A DNA stretch of 64,000 nt from Pseudomonadales bacterium (GCA_022825925.1 JAJDVW010000162.1:1-64000), one strand, 5' to 3'. Counted from the first letter of the stretch, positions 51,550-60,335 are shown. Notes: generated from the letters alone by a model not told the origin. Translations and numbers: made by a program.

Positions 51550-51664
51550 GGACACTTCCGCTCCGGCGGCGCGAAACAGCAAATTTTACCGCAGGCGATA
51601 TGATGGTCGCGAAGAGATTGGCCGCCGGAACGCCCTCCGACGGCCCCACCGGGAGTGACAGACG

Positions 51665-52528
51665 ATGATGAAGACAGGCGCGTGCCACGGTTTCGAGGTG
51701 GAGGTGCGGGGCCCCGGCATCGCCTGGATCCGCTTCAACACCCCGGAACGGCTGAACGGCTTCAACCAGGCCATCAAGCGGGACCTCGTGGAGACGATCC
51801 TGCAGGCCCAGATGGACCACCGCGTGCGCGTGCTCGTCATCACGGGCGAGGGCCGGGCGTTCTGCGCCGGCGACGACATCTCCGGGCAGGCCAAGGGCAT
51901 CGGCGGCGAGCCGCTGATGGACCCCATCCCGCACGGGCACGACAACCCCATCGGCACCTACGAGGGTTTGCGCCACCTGTCGCAGACCGTCAACCTCGCG
52001 TTGCGCAACTGCGACAAGATCGCGATCGCGGCCGTCAACGGCGTCGCCATCCAGACCGGCATGACCCTCGCGCTCGCCTGCGACTTCCGCATCGCGGCCG
52101 AGAGCGCCCGTCTCGGCAGCGCGACGCTCCGCTTCGGCCTGCTCCCGGACGAGGGCGGCCAGTATCTCTGCGTCCAGCTCATGGGCGTGGCGAAGACCAT
52201 GGACTTCTTCATCCACAAGCGCATCGTGACCGCGCGGGAGGCGCTCGATCTCGGGCTGCTGCACGAGGTGGTCCCCGACGGCGAACTCGAGGACCGGGCG
52301 ATGGCCCTGGCGACGGACATCGCCAACGGGCCCCAGGTGGCCATCCGCATGCTGAAACGCTCCGTCTACAACGCGGCGGACATGACCTTCGAACAGTCCC
52401 TCGACGAGATCGCCGCCAAGACCGCCGTGACCGACCACCACCCGGACGCGCGCGAGGGCGGGCTCTCGTTCCGCGAGAAGCGCGCGCCCGATTTCAACGC
52501 GTGGCTGGAGGAGTACCGATCGTCCTGA
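51665..52528 (+). CDS. Enoyl-CoA hydratase/isomerase family protein
   Basis: A 287-residue crotonase-fold protein. RVLVITGEGRAFCAGDDISG gives the CoA-binding and oxyanion strand, and NGVAIQTGMTLALACDFRIA the second oxyanion loop. The first catalytic glutamate of hydratases is not kept (the segment reads SATLRFGLLPDEGG), while the second acid may be the E of PDEGG. That pattern favours an isomerase, thioesterase or other crotonase activity over a classic hydratase. Helix-rich C-terminus (ALATDIANGPQVAIRMLKRS). Divergent from the MFS gene and 34 bases before the stator-like trio. Confidence 0.92.
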   Translation: MMKTGACHGFEVEVRGPGIAWIRFNTPERLNGFNQAIKRDLVETILQAQMDHRVRVLVITGEGRAFCAGDDISGQAKGIGGEPLMDPIPHGHDNPIGTYEGLRHLSQTVNLALRNCDKIAIAAVNGVAIQTGMTLALACDFRIAAESARLGSATLRFGLLPDEGGQYLCVQLMGVAKTMDFFIHKRIVTAREALDLGLLHEVVPDGELEDRAMALATDIANGPQVAIRMLKRSVYNAADMTFEQSLDEIAAKTAVTDHHPDAREGGLSFREKRAPDFNAWLEEYRSS

Positions 52529-52562
52529 CGTTTCGGCGCACGCTCCACAAGGTACCTCTCCC

Positions 52563-53279
52563 GTGACCCGGCCCACGGACACCAACCTGATCCTGCGCGC
52601 CCTGATCGTGCTGGGCCTCGTGGCGTTCGGCGTGTGGCTGACGGCCGACCGCGGCCTGCTCACCCTCGCGCTCGACGCCGACCGGAGCTACATCTCCTGG
52701 GTCATCATCGGGCTCTACGCGGTCGCCACCGCTCACTGGCTCTGGCTTTCCCACACGCTTACCGAGGAACGGAAACGGTTCGCCGCCCTCGAGGGCGAAC
52801 TGCGTACGGAGCAGCCGGACCTGTCCGGGCTGCGCCAGGGCCTGATCGGACACTTCCTGCACAACTGGGAAGAGCGCGGCGCGCGTGGCGACGCCGGACC
52901 CCTGCTGACGGCGTTCGGGGACGAACTGGCCAACCGGCACGCGCTGGGGCACTTCGCGAGCGACGCCCTGCTCAAGCTCGGGCTGCTCGGCACGATCGTC
53001 GGCTTCATCCTGATGCTGCTGCCCGTGGGCGATGTCGAGGAGTTTGACCCGAGCCTCATGCAGCAACTCCTCTCCGCCATGAGCGGCGGCATGGCGGTGG
53101 CCCTCTACACGACGCTCGCCGGTCTCGTCACCAGCACGCTGCTGAAGCTGCAGTACCACATGCTCGACGCCTCGGCCGCGGAACTCGCCACCCGCCTCGC
53201 GGTCCTGGCGGACGTCTACCTGGCGCCCAACGGCGCCGCGCGGGAAGCCCGGGAAGAAGGCTCCGGCGATGCGCCATAG
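52563..53279 (+). CDS. MotA/TolQ/ExbB-like proton channel protein
   Basis: A 238-residue inner-membrane protein starting at a GTG. Four helices are predicted: LILRALIVLGLVAFGVWLT, YISWVIIGLYAVATAHWLWL, LLKLGLLGTIVGFILMLLP and MSGGMAVALYTTLAGLVTST. The cytoplasmic loop between helices 2 and 3 is charged (LTEERKRFAALEGELRTEQP). LGLLGTIVGF and the GGMAVALYTTLAGL segment are the TolQ/ExbB family core. It pairs with the single-span protein encoded next, overlapping by 11 bases. It probably forms the pentameric channel half of a small stator powered by proton flow. Confidence 0.88.
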   Translation: MTRPTDTNLILRALIVLGLVAFGVWLTADRGLLTLALDADRSYISWVIIGLYAVATAHWLWLSHTLTEERKRFAALEGELRTEQPDLSGLRQGLIGHFLHNWEERGARGDAGPLLTAFGDELANRHALGHFASDALLKLGLLGTIVGFILMLLPVGDVEEFDPSLMQQLLSAMSGGMAVALYTTLAGLVTSTLLKLQYHMLDASAAELATRLAVLADVYLAPNGAAREAREEGSGDAP

Positions 53280-53886
53280 CATCTACGGCCGGTCCGAGTC
53301 CCAGGACGCCTTCACGGACCTCCTGTTCAACGCCCTGCTCGGCTTCGCCTTCATGTTCGTCGCCGCCTTCTCGCTGATGGCGGACCCCACCGAGGGCGGC
53401 AACGTCGAATCCAAGGCGGAGATTCTCGTCACCGTGCGCTGGGCCGACCGCCATCCCGACGACGTCGACACCCTGGTGGAGGGACCCGGCGGCAACCTCG
53501 TCTGGTACCGGAACCGCGACACGGGCCTCATGCACCTCGACCGGGACGACCGCGGCCTCTTCCAGGACCGCGTCACCCTGGACGGCAAGGTCGTCTCCAA
53601 CCCCATCAACCAGGAGACGGTGACCCTGCGCGCGCTCAAGCCGGGGGAGTACGTCGTCAACGTGCTGCACTACCAGGCCAACTACCCGGAGCCGCTGCCG
53701 GTGTCCATCAAGGTCGAGAAGCTCAACCCGAAGGTCGAACTGGTCTACTACGGGACGCGCGAACTCACCGGCGTCGGCGACGAGCAGACCGCCGTGCGTT
53801 TCACGGTGGGGGCCAACGGCGAGGTGACCGGCACCAACGAGATGCGCAAGAACCTCCTCGTGAAGGTGGCGGGGCGCAAGGCGTGA
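53269..53886 (+). CDS. MotB/ExbD-like single-span protein with a beta-rich periplasmic domain
   Basis: A 205-residue protein with one N-terminal helix (DLLFNALLGFAFMFVAAFSL) preceded by two aspartates at residues 13 and 17. One of these can serve as the proton-carrying aspartate of MotB/ExbD proteins. The periplasmic part is not an OmpA-like peptidoglycan-binding domain but a beta-rich module with KAEILVTVRWADRHPDDVDT, VSIKVEKLNPKVELVYYGTR and ELTGVGDEQTAVRFTVGANG, of no family I can name. Its end overlaps the next start (GTGA). It is probably the dimeric partner of the preceding channel protein. Confidence 0.75.
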   Translation: MRHSIYGRSESQDAFTDLLFNALLGFAFMFVAAFSLMADPTEGGNVESKAEILVTVRWADRHPDDVDTLVEGPGGNLVWYRNRDTGLMHLDRDDRGLFQDRVTLDGKVVSNPINQETVTLRALKPGEYVVNVLHYQANYPEPLPVSIKVEKLNPKVELVYYGTRELTGVGDEQTAVRFTVGANGEVTGTNEMRKNLLVKVAGRKA

Positions 53887-54446
53887 TCGGCGCCCTGGTC
53901 GGACTCGCACTGGCGTACGCGGCCCTCGCCGCGCTGCTCGCGCACCTCAACCTACGCACCCGCCTGCCGCGCGCGGTCAAGGCCGGCGCCATCGTCGTGG
54001 TGACCGGCCTCTACGTCGGCGCCTGGCAGGCCCACAAGGGGCTCCTCGGCTGGGCAACGCCCGAGTCGCTTCCGGACCAGTTCCGCCTGCACTGGGTGAC
54101 CGTGGACGAGCCGGACAAGGCCTCGGGCGGCGCGGGGGCGATCTATTTCTGGGTACGGGAACTCGACGAGGCCGGGCTCGCCCAGGGGGCGCCCCGGGCC
54201 TACAGCATCCCGTGGGACGAAGCGACCGCCGAAGAGGCTGCCGAAGCGCTGGCCCGGCTCCAGGAGGGCGAGCCGCTGAACGGGTTCCTGAGCCGCCAGG
54301 CCCTCGCGCCCGAAGCGGAGGCAGAGATCGAGGGTGCGGACTACGGGAGCGGGTTCGACTCCGCGATGAGCGGCGATCGCCCGCGCTTCGAGTTCAGTCG
54401 GGCGCCGCCGCCGGCGTTGCCCGCGAAGGCGGCCCCGGGGGCGTAG
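53883..54446 (+). CDS. Small membrane protein, third gene of the stator-like operon
   Basis: A 187-residue protein from a GTG overlapping the preceding stop by four bases. Two N-terminal helices (GALVGLALAYAALAALLAHL and AGAIVVVTGLYVGAWQAHKG) are followed by a soluble region with QFRLHWVTVDEPDK, GAIYFWVRELDEAG and PWDEATAEEAAEALARLQEG, and a Pro/Ala-rich C-terminal tail. No known family. The tight overlap and co-occurrence with a channel/stator pair suggest it is an accessory subunit acting on the periplasmic or cytoplasmic face. Confidence 0.8.
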   Translation: MIGALVGLALAYAALAALLAHLNLRTRLPRAVKAGAIVVVTGLYVGAWQAHKGLLGWATPESLPDQFRLHWVTVDEPDKASGGAGAIYFWVRELDEAGLAQGAPRAYSIPWDEATAEEAAEALARLQEGEPLNGFLSRQALAPEAEAEIEGADYGSGFDSAMSGDRPRFEFSRAPPPALPAKAAPGA

Positions 54447-54456
54447 GCACGGGAAG

Positions 54457-54609
54457 TTACGGCGCGGCCTCCGTGACGTGCGTCGGTCCCGCCTTCTTCG
54501 CCGCGACCGGGCTGTCGGACGGATCGTCGACCAGGATGAACATCAGCAGTAGCGCCCCTACGGTCGCAAGCCCGAGGATCACGGGCAGGGAAGTCATCAA
54601 ACGCTTCAT
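54457..54609 (-). CDS. 50-residue single-span membrane protein
   Basis: The ATG at 54609 follows a strong GAGGAGACA ribosome site. The protein has a short basic start (MKRLMTS), one hydrophobic helix (LPVILGLATVGALLLMFILV) and a polar tail ending THVTEAAP. The stop lies eleven bases beyond the end of the convergent stator-like operon. It is 90 bases downstream of the quinohemoprotein dehydrogenase gene and may be its small membrane partner. No homologue is known to me; the strong ribosome site is the main reason to believe it. Confidence 0.6.
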   Translation of the reverse strand: MKRLMTSLPVILGLATVGALLLMFILVDDPSDSPVAAKKAGPTHVTEAAP

Positions 54610-54699
54610 TGTCTCCTCTTTGTCTCCTTTTTTCTCCGCTCTTTGGGTCAGTGCCGGTAAGTGCCGCCGCCTCAGGACGGCAGCCTCGTGTCGCCGCTC

Positions 54700-56907
54700 C
54701 TACTGGAGCCAGGTCAGCCGCGGGATGTCCTGGTTGCCGAGCGCCACCTCGCGGTCCTCGTGGGCCCGTGCCCGCACGAACGCGTGTATCCGTCCGCTGT
54801 CCTCGGGCGCCAGCACGTCGTCGAAGGCGGCCATGCCGTTCGCCGCCAGCGTGCCCTCGAGCACGATCTGGTCGAAGATCGCGTGTATCTCCGGCGTCAT
54901 CAGGCGCAGGTCCGGGATGGCTCCGCCGGAGCGCCCGAGCACGCCGTGACACACCGCGCAGTAGCTGTTGTAGAGGCGCTCGCCCTGGGCGAGCTCCGCA
55001 TCGCCTACGTCCGCTAGCTGCTGCTCGGGAATGGACCGGTCGACCGCGGTCGGCGGCGGCAGTTCCTCCGTGCCTCCGAGCGCGAACGTCAGCAGCCGGC
55101 CGAGGTTCCCGTGGGTCAGCGACACCGTGTTCGTCTCGCCGGCGAACAGCTCCCCGCCGCCGGTCCCGGTCAGGATCGAGACGTACTGCACGCCGTCGAT
55201 CTGGTAGGTGACCGGGGGCGCCATCATCGAGACCTGCGCGTTGAACCGCCAGAGTTCCTCGCCCGTCGCCTTGTCGCGCGCTATCAGCATCCCCTGCGCA
55301 TCGCCCTGGAACACCAGCCCGCCGGCGGTCCCGAGCACGCCGCCGTTCCAGTAGTGCGGCAGTTCGACGGTCCACGCGGACTCCCCCGTCAGCGGGTCGA
55401 ACGCCTTGAGATAGCCCTTCGCGGCCGGCTGGTCCGCGGCGTTCTCGATCAGGAGCTGGGAGATGCGCCCGAACTCGATGCCGAGGTTCCAGGCGCCGGG
55501 ATTGTGCTTGTAGACGCCGGTCTCCTGCCACTCCTGGGACATGCCGTAGATGAGCGGGTTGTCCTGCGCGGGGATGTAGACCAGGCCGGCCTCCACGTCG
55601 ACCGACATCGCCTGCCAGTTGTGAGCCCCGATCGGCCCCGGCAGGATCCACTGCGGCTTCTCCGAGTAGTCCACTTCCGGGTTCTCCACCGGACGTCCGG
55701 TCTCCATGTCCACGTGGGTCGCCCAGGTGATCGTGGCGAAGGGATGCGCGCGCAGCAGGTCGCCGCTGCCGCGGTCGATGACGTAGAAGAAGCCGTTCTT
55801 CGGCGCCTGCATGAGGACCTTGCGCATCTCGCCGTCCACTTCCATCTCGGCCAGCGCGATGTCCTGCACGGCGGTGTAGTCCCAGTTGTCGCCGGGCGTG
55901 GTCTGGTAGTACCAGTTCATGACGCCCGTGTCGGCGTCGACGGCGACGATCGCCGCGAGAAACAGGTTGTCGCCGCCGCCGGGCGAGCGGATCGCGCGGG
56001 TCCACGGCGCGCCGTTGCCGACGCCGAGGTAGACCTGGTTGAAGTCCGGGTCGTAGACGATGGAGTTCCAGACCGTCCCGCCGCCGCCGATCTCCCACCA
56101 CTCGCCGCCCTTCCAGGTGTCGGCGGCCAGCTCCATTTCCGGGTGTTCGAACGGGAGCGAGGGATCGCCGGGCACCGTGAAGAACCGCCAGGCCTGCTCG
56201 CCGGTCTCGGCATCGTATGCGGTCACATAGCCTCGGACGCCGTACTCCGCGCCGCCGTTGCCGATGAAGACCTTGCCGCGCGCCGCCCGGGGCGCGCCGG
56301 TGATCGTGTAGGGGCGCTCCCGGTCGATGAGCGTGTCGACTTCCCAGACGAGCGCGCCCGTCGCCGCGTCCAGCGCGATCAGGCGGCCGTCCAGGGCGCC
56401 GATGTACACCCGTCCCCCGTACACGGCCACGCCGCGGTTGACGACATCGCAGCACGCCCAGCGCGACCACGCGCGCGGCACCTGCGGGTCGTACGACCAG
56501 ACTTCCTCGCCCGTGACCGCGTCGAACGCATGGACGCGGCTCCACGTGCTCGCGATGAACATCGTGCCGTCGACGATGATGGGCGTCGCCTCCTGGCCCC
56601 GGTTCGTGCCGAGGTCGCGGTACCACTGCAGGCCCAGCTCGCCGACGTTCTCCCGGTTGATGGAGGTCAGCGGCGAGAAGCGCTGCTCGTCGTAGGTGCG
56701 GCCGTGGGCGAGCCAGTTGCCGGGTTCGCTGTCGGCGTTGACGATGCGCGCGTCGTCGATGAGGCCGATGGTCGGTTCCGGGGCCGCCGGCGCAGCCGGG
56801 GCTTCGGGCGTCTCCATCGGCTCCGGCGCCGGCGCTTCGCGCCAGTACAGGACGTACGCCAGGATCGCGACCAGGATGACCGCGATCGCCAAGATCACTG
56901 TACGCAT
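54700..56907 (-). CDS. Quinohemoprotein (PQQ/haem c) dehydrogenase, membrane-anchored
   Basis: A 735-residue propeller-plus-cytochrome protein. It starts with a single helix (AIAVILVAILAYVLYW) and a Pro/Ala-rich linker rather than a cleavable signal, so it is probably tethered to the inner membrane facing the periplasm. The vicinal cysteine pair of PQQ alcohol dehydrogenases is present (WACCDVVNRG, residues 152-153). TTPGDNWDYTAVQDIALAEM contains the catalytic aspartate region. PIGAHNWQAMSVD and WNGGVLGTAGGLVFQGDAQG are conserved. A C-terminal cytochrome c has CAVCH at about 650-654. This is the type II alcohol dehydrogenase layout. Substrate unknown; third PQQ-type enzyme in the window. Confidence 0.92.
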   Translation of the reverse strand: MRTVILAIAVILVAILAYVLYWREAPAPEPMETPEAPAAPAAPEPTIGLIDDARIVNADSEPGNWLAHGRTYDEQRFSPLTSINRENVGELGLQWYRDLGTNRGQEATPIIVDGTMFIASTWSRVHAFDAVTGEEVWSYDPQVPRAWSRWACCDVVNRGVAVYGGRVYIGALDGRLIALDAATGALVWEVDTLIDRERPYTITGAPRAARGKVFIGNGGAEYGVRGYVTAYDAETGEQAWRFFTVPGDPSLPFEHPEMELAADTWKGGEWWEIGGGGTVWNSIVYDPDFNQVYLGVGNGAPWTRAIRSPGGGDNLFLAAIVAVDADTGVMNWYYQTTPGDNWDYTAVQDIALAEMEVDGEMRKVLMQAPKNGFFYVIDRGSGDLLRAHPFATITWATHVDMETGRPVENPEVDYSEKPQWILPGPIGAHNWQAMSVDVEAGLVYIPAQDNPLIYGMSQEWQETGVYKHNPGAWNLGIEFGRISQLLIENAADQPAAKGYLKAFDPLTGESAWTVELPHYWNGGVLGTAGGLVFQGDAQGMLIARDKATGEELWRFNAQVSMMAPPVTYQIDGVQYVSILTGTGGGELFAGETNTVSLTHGNLGRLLTFALGGTEELPPPTAVDRSIPEQQLADVGDAELAQGERLYNSYCAVCHGVLGRSGGAIPDLRLMTPEIHAIFDQIVLEGTLAANGMAAFDDVLAPEDSGRIHAFVRARAHEDREVALGNQDIPRLTWLQ

Positions 56908-57006
56908 TGGAGGCCCCCCAAGTTCCGCCGGGCGATGATAACCGAGCGCGTGCCGCGTCGCCGCCGGACCGGAGGCACGCCGGGGGCGCCGCCGTCGACG
57001 GACACG

Positions 57007-57533
57007 TCAACGCGTCAGCTTGCGGTACTCCCCACACGCTTCGACCAGCGACGGAGGCGCGCCATCCGCAAGTCGCTGCTCCTCGTGACACATGCGGTGC
57101 AACGCGTCGGCCGCCGACCGACACTCCTCCCCACTCCTGCGCGGTACTTCGTTTCCTCATCGACAGGCTCGCCGAGCAGCCAGGCGAGCCACGTCTCGAT
57201 CGCCCGTCTCGGCACCACGACGACTACGGGATCTTTCGGCGTGCCCCTTGGCACATCCTGTTGATCGCACTCGCGATCCAACTGTGACTTGCGACCCGCG
57301 ACCGTATGAGTGTCAGCATCGACCACAACGACGAGGAAGACGTTCGTGCGTCGCCGTACCTTCTTCAGCTCCAGCGGATAGCTGTCGCGCACCCACTGCT
57401 CGCCCGATTGGGCGCCATCCGGCAAGGGCAACGTGAAGATGTCGCGGTTGCCGAAGTTCCGATGACTCAGGAAGCGACGCACGAACCGGTCGTGGTCGTC
57501 ATCTTCGCAGAGGAGCACGATCCGAGTAGTCAT
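57007..57533 (-). pseudogene. TOPRIM-like partner of the adjacent ATPase, C-terminal frameshift
   Basis: From the ATG at 57533 (overlapping the ATPase stop by ATGA) the frame reads MTTRIVLLCEDDDHDRFVRR, EQWVRDSYPLELKKVRRRTN, VFLVVVVDADTHTVAGRKSQ and VVPRRAIETWLAWLLGEPVD. The early acidic strand (LLCEDD) and the later DAD suggest a TOPRIM-type metal-binding nuclease core, as in OLD- or PARIS-like partner proteins. After GVGRSVG the frame loses character. In a neighbouring frame the sequence runs ADALHRMCHEEQRLADGAP and PSLVEACGEYRKLTR to a stop at 57007, which looks like the real C-terminus. A single indel near 57112-57140 therefore breaks the gene. The family name is tentative. Confidence 0.75.
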
Positions 57534-58630
57534 TCCCAACGCTGCGCGATGGCATCCGAGAGCGACACGCCATCGACAAGCGTGATCGTCGGTTCCTTGC
57601 TCACCCGCACCGGACCGTCTCGCTCTCGTGAGAACCACCTTCCGCTCGCGCCCGCCATGTAGTCGATCGTCACGGGGTGATGCGACGCGACCACGACCTG
57701 CTCCAGCGACTCCCCGCACCGCTGTACGGCTTCGGCCAGCCACGGCTGCACTTCGCCGAGAGCGAGATAGTTGTCCGGCTCGTCCACGAACAGGGACAAG
57801 CGGCGGTCCCCCGACAGGTGGATCAGGCTGTACAGCGCGATCAGCGCGCGCTGTCCGTCCGATAGCTGATCGAAGCCGTACCTGGTCGTCCTGCCCGTTC
57901 CTCGATAGACCACTTTGAGCGATCGGGCGTGCTCTCCCGACTCCGTTACGTTAATCGCGTCAAAGCCCGGCAGGGCCTCGCGCAAGGCCGCGAACAAATC
58001 GACCACGGCACCCATGTTCTCGTTCGAGGACCGTCGGTACCAGCCGACGAAATTGCCCATCCAAGGATCCAGAAACTGGTCTTCACTCCGGGTTTCGGCC
58101 TCCATCAAAGGCGGGCAGCACCCGACGAACACGGAGTTCGCCAGAGCACGCTTGAATCCGGTGAGCTTGCGGTTGTCGTTTCTTTCGTGGACGGAACCGA
58201 TTCCCGACCGGCTCCAATCGAAGGGGAACTGCGGCCCCTTCTCGTATCTGTCGTTGAATAGCTGTGCGTCGCCCTTCTTGAACTCGAAGATCGGGTTCCC
58301 GTCGTGCTCGAGCCGCTCCTCCTCGACCCGCATCTTCCTTTCCTCGACATGGTGGTCGATCGTCAGCGAGTAGAGGTAGGCGTCGTCGCGGCACCGCATC
58401 TCGATCTCGAAACGTTGACCCGGGCGTTCTTCCGCGAGGGAAAGGTCGCGCAGGGGGAACGCTTCATCGAGTCTCGATCCACGAACCACCAACTCCTGAA
58501 TGCTCCTCAACAGGCTCAGCACCGCCGTCTTGCCCGTGCCGTTGGGCCCGAGCAACACGTTCGCCTCGTCAAGTTCAAGCTCGAAGTTCGACAGGCATCG
58601 GAAATTGTCCGCGTAGATTCGCGTCAGCAT
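57530..58630 (-). CDS. AAA-type (SMC/OLD-like) ATPase, probable defence-related
   Basis: A 366-residue ABC/SMC-like ATPase. It starts MLTRIYADNFRCLSNFEL; Walker A is GPNGTGKTAV. The middle contains RFEIEMRCRDDAYLYSLTID and a variable region. The C-terminal part has the signature-like YGFDQLSDGQRALIALYSLI, Walker B RRLSLFVDEPDNYLALGEVQ and the H-loop VVVASHHPVTIDYM. This AAA_21/OLD-like layout is found in standalone ATPases paired with small TOPRIM or nuclease proteins in phage-defence loci. It is coupled to the frameshifted TOPRIM-like gene by ATGA. The ATG at 58630 is used although the frame continues upstream into the neighbouring gene. Confidence 0.88.
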   Translation of the reverse strand: MLTRIYADNFRCLSNFELELDEANVLLGPNGTGKTAVLSLLRSIQELVVRGSRLDEAFPLRDLSLAEERPGQRFEIEMRCRDDAYLYSLTIDHHVEERKMRVEEERLEHDGNPIFEFKKGDAQLFNDRYEKGPQFPFDWSRSGIGSVHERNDNRKLTGFKRALANSVFVGCCPPLMEAETRSEDQFLDPWMGNFVGWYRRSSNENMGAVVDLFAALREALPGFDAINVTESGEHARSLKVVYRGTGRTTRYGFDQLSDGQRALIALYSLIHLSGDRRLSLFVDEPDNYLALGEVQPWLAEAVQRCGESLEQVVVASHHPVTIDYMAGASGRWFSRERDGPVRVSKEPTITLVDGVSLSDAIAQRWE

Positions 58631-58731
58631 GGCACGGGGCCCGAGGCCGCCTTCCACCGGGGGACCGCCTTCCCGGCGTCGATGCCAGTGTCGTTGCGTC
58701 GCGCTTGGGGTGTCAAGGCCGCACTGCGCGT

Positions 58732-59922
58732 TCAGTCCACCAGCGCGGAATAGGCGAGGGTCTTCAGCTCCCGCCGGATCGGGTACGACGAGGAGGGGAG
58801 CAACTGCGTCATGAACACGACGATCAGCTCCTCCACCGGATCGACCCAGAAGTACGTGCTGGCCGCGCCACCCCAGGCGAACTCGCCCGGGGAGTCCAGG
58901 ACGCCCGCCGCGGCGGGATCGATGACCACGGAGAAACCGAGGCCGAAGCCGATCCCGTCGTAGGGCGTCTCGCTGAACACCGGCTGCCCCATGGCGGCGA
59001 GGTCGCAGTTGTCCGGCATGTGGTTGCAGGTCATGTACTCGACGGTCTTGCGGCCGAGCAGGCGCGTACCCTCCAGTTCGCCCTCGCCGAGCAGCATCCG
59101 GGCGAAGCGGTGGTAGTCGTCGATCGTCGAGACCATGCCGCCGCCTCCCGACAGACGCTCCGGGGCGTTCCGGTAACGGCTCTCGCGCGGATCGTCCTGC
59201 AGCCGGTACGCGTCCGGGCCCGTGTACTCGTAGCAGGCGGCGAAGCGCGGCAGCGACGCTTCCGGGACCTGGAACCCGGAGTCGCGCATGCCCAGGGGCT
59301 CCGTGATGCGCTCCGCCACGAACGCGTCGAGGTCCCGGTCCGAGAGGACCTGCACGAGGTAGCCGCACACGTCGGTCGAGTAGCCGTAGTTCCAGCGGGT
59401 GCCCGGGGAGAACTGCAGGGGCAGGTCCGCAAGCGCGTCGATCAGCGCCTGCAGGTCCCCCTCGACCACCTCCCGGCTCCGGTACAGCGCGTCCACCGGA
59501 TGGCTGTTCATGAAGCCGTAGGTCAACCCGGACGTGTGCGAGAGGAGGTCCTTGACCGTCATCGGACGCTCGGGAGGCACGGTGGTGTACTTCTTGTCGT
59601 CCCCGTCTCCGAATACCTCGAGGCCCTTCCACGAGGGGATGTACTTCGACACCGGGTCGTCGAGCTGAAAGCGGCCCTCCTCGTAGAGCATCATCAGCGC
59701 GACGCTGGTGATGGGTTTCGTCATCGAGTAGATGCGAAAGACCGTGTCCCGCCAGACGGGCAGTTCGCGCTCCACGTCCATGTGGCCGTAGGCGCTGAAC
59801 CAGACGTCCGGGGTCCCCCGGGAGACCAGGCACGCGTAGCCGGGCAACGCGCCCCGGTCGACGTAGCCCTTCGCATGGGCGTGCAGGTTCTGCAGGCGCT
59901 CGTCGGACAGGCCTCGGGGCAT
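58732..59922 (-). CDS. Beta-lactamase-fold serine hydrolase (class C/EstB-like)
   Basis: A 396-residue protein of the penicillin-binding/beta-lactamase superfamily PF00144, starting at the ATG at 59922. The SxxK motif is SMTK (FRIYSMTKPITSVALMMLYE), the second-motif tyrosine is WNYGYSTDV, and the third-motif region includes FAWGGAASTYFWVDP. KDLLSHTSGLTYGF is typical of the esterase/transpeptidase-like group. There is no signal peptide, so it is likely a cytoplasmic esterase or amidase rather than a resistance enzyme. It stands alone, 100 bases ahead of the ATPase/TOPRIM pair on the same strand. Confidence 0.92.
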   Translation of the reverse strand: MPRGLSDERLQNLHAHAKGYVDRGALPGYACLVSRGTPDVWFSAYGHMDVERELPVWRDTVFRIYSMTKPITSVALMMLYEEGRFQLDDPVSKYIPSWKGLEVFGDGDDKKYTTVPPERPMTVKDLLSHTSGLTYGFMNSHPVDALYRSREVVEGDLQALIDALADLPLQFSPGTRWNYGYSTDVCGYLVQVLSDRDLDAFVAERITEPLGMRDSGFQVPEASLPRFAACYEYTGPDAYRLQDDPRESRYRNAPERLSGGGGMVSTIDDYHRFARMLLGEGELEGTRLLGRKTVEYMTCNHMPDNCDLAAMGQPVFSETPYDGIGFGLGFSVVIDPAAAGVLDSPGEFAWGGAASTYFWVDPVEELIVVFMTQLLPSSSYPIRRELKTLAYSALVD

Positions 59923-60083
59923 CTCGGGGTTTCCTCGGCGTGGTTTCGGTGCATGGGATGATAGCTTTCCGCGCGCACACGAAACGCAGGCCAACGACAG
60001 GCCAACGCGGGACAGGCGTCTCTGGTAGGCTGCCAGCCGTTGCGGGAAACGCCCCGCGGAGCGGACCGGAAGGTGTCCGGGCA

Positions 60084-60323
60084 ATGAAGGCCATCGCCCG
60101 TTACGTCAAGGTCGTCGAGTGGTCCGACGAGGATCACTGTTACGTCGGCAGTTGCCCGGGTCTCCTCTGGGGCGGCTGCCATGGCGACGATGAGCAGTCC
60201 GTTTTCGTGGAACTCTGCCAGGTCGTGGACGAGGCCATCGATCTCCTGTTGGCCGACGGCAAGCCACTGCCGCCCCCGACATCGGGCAGGGACTGGTCCA
60301 ACCGCATGCAGGACGTTGCCTGA
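60084..60323 (+). CDS. HicB-like antitoxin-fold protein, orphan
   Basis: A 79-residue protein with the partial RNase-H-like HicB fold: YVKVVEWSDEDHCYVGSCPG followed by a helix (ELCQVVDEAIDLLLADGKPL). The helix-turn-helix or ribbon-helix-helix tail of true HicB antitoxins is missing, and no hicA toxin lies next to it. It is probably a stand-alone HicB-like protein or the leftover of a pair. The ATG at 60084 has no strong ribosome site. Confidence 0.75.
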   Translation: MKAIARYVKVVEWSDEDHCYVGSCPGLLWGGCHGDDEQSVFVELCQVVDEAIDLLLADGKPLPPPTSGRDWSNRMQDVA

Positions 60324-60335
60324 GCGGTAGCTTCG

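Noticed and set aside
52563..54446. Zorya defence system
   Set aside because: The channel pair recalls ZorA/ZorB, but the second protein lacks an OmpA-like domain and no ZorC, ZorD or ZorE gene follows.
57007..58630. Firm assignment to PARIS (AriA/AriB)
   Set aside because: The partner is much shorter than DUF4435 proteins and its TOPRIM match is by motif only, so a named system is not claimed.
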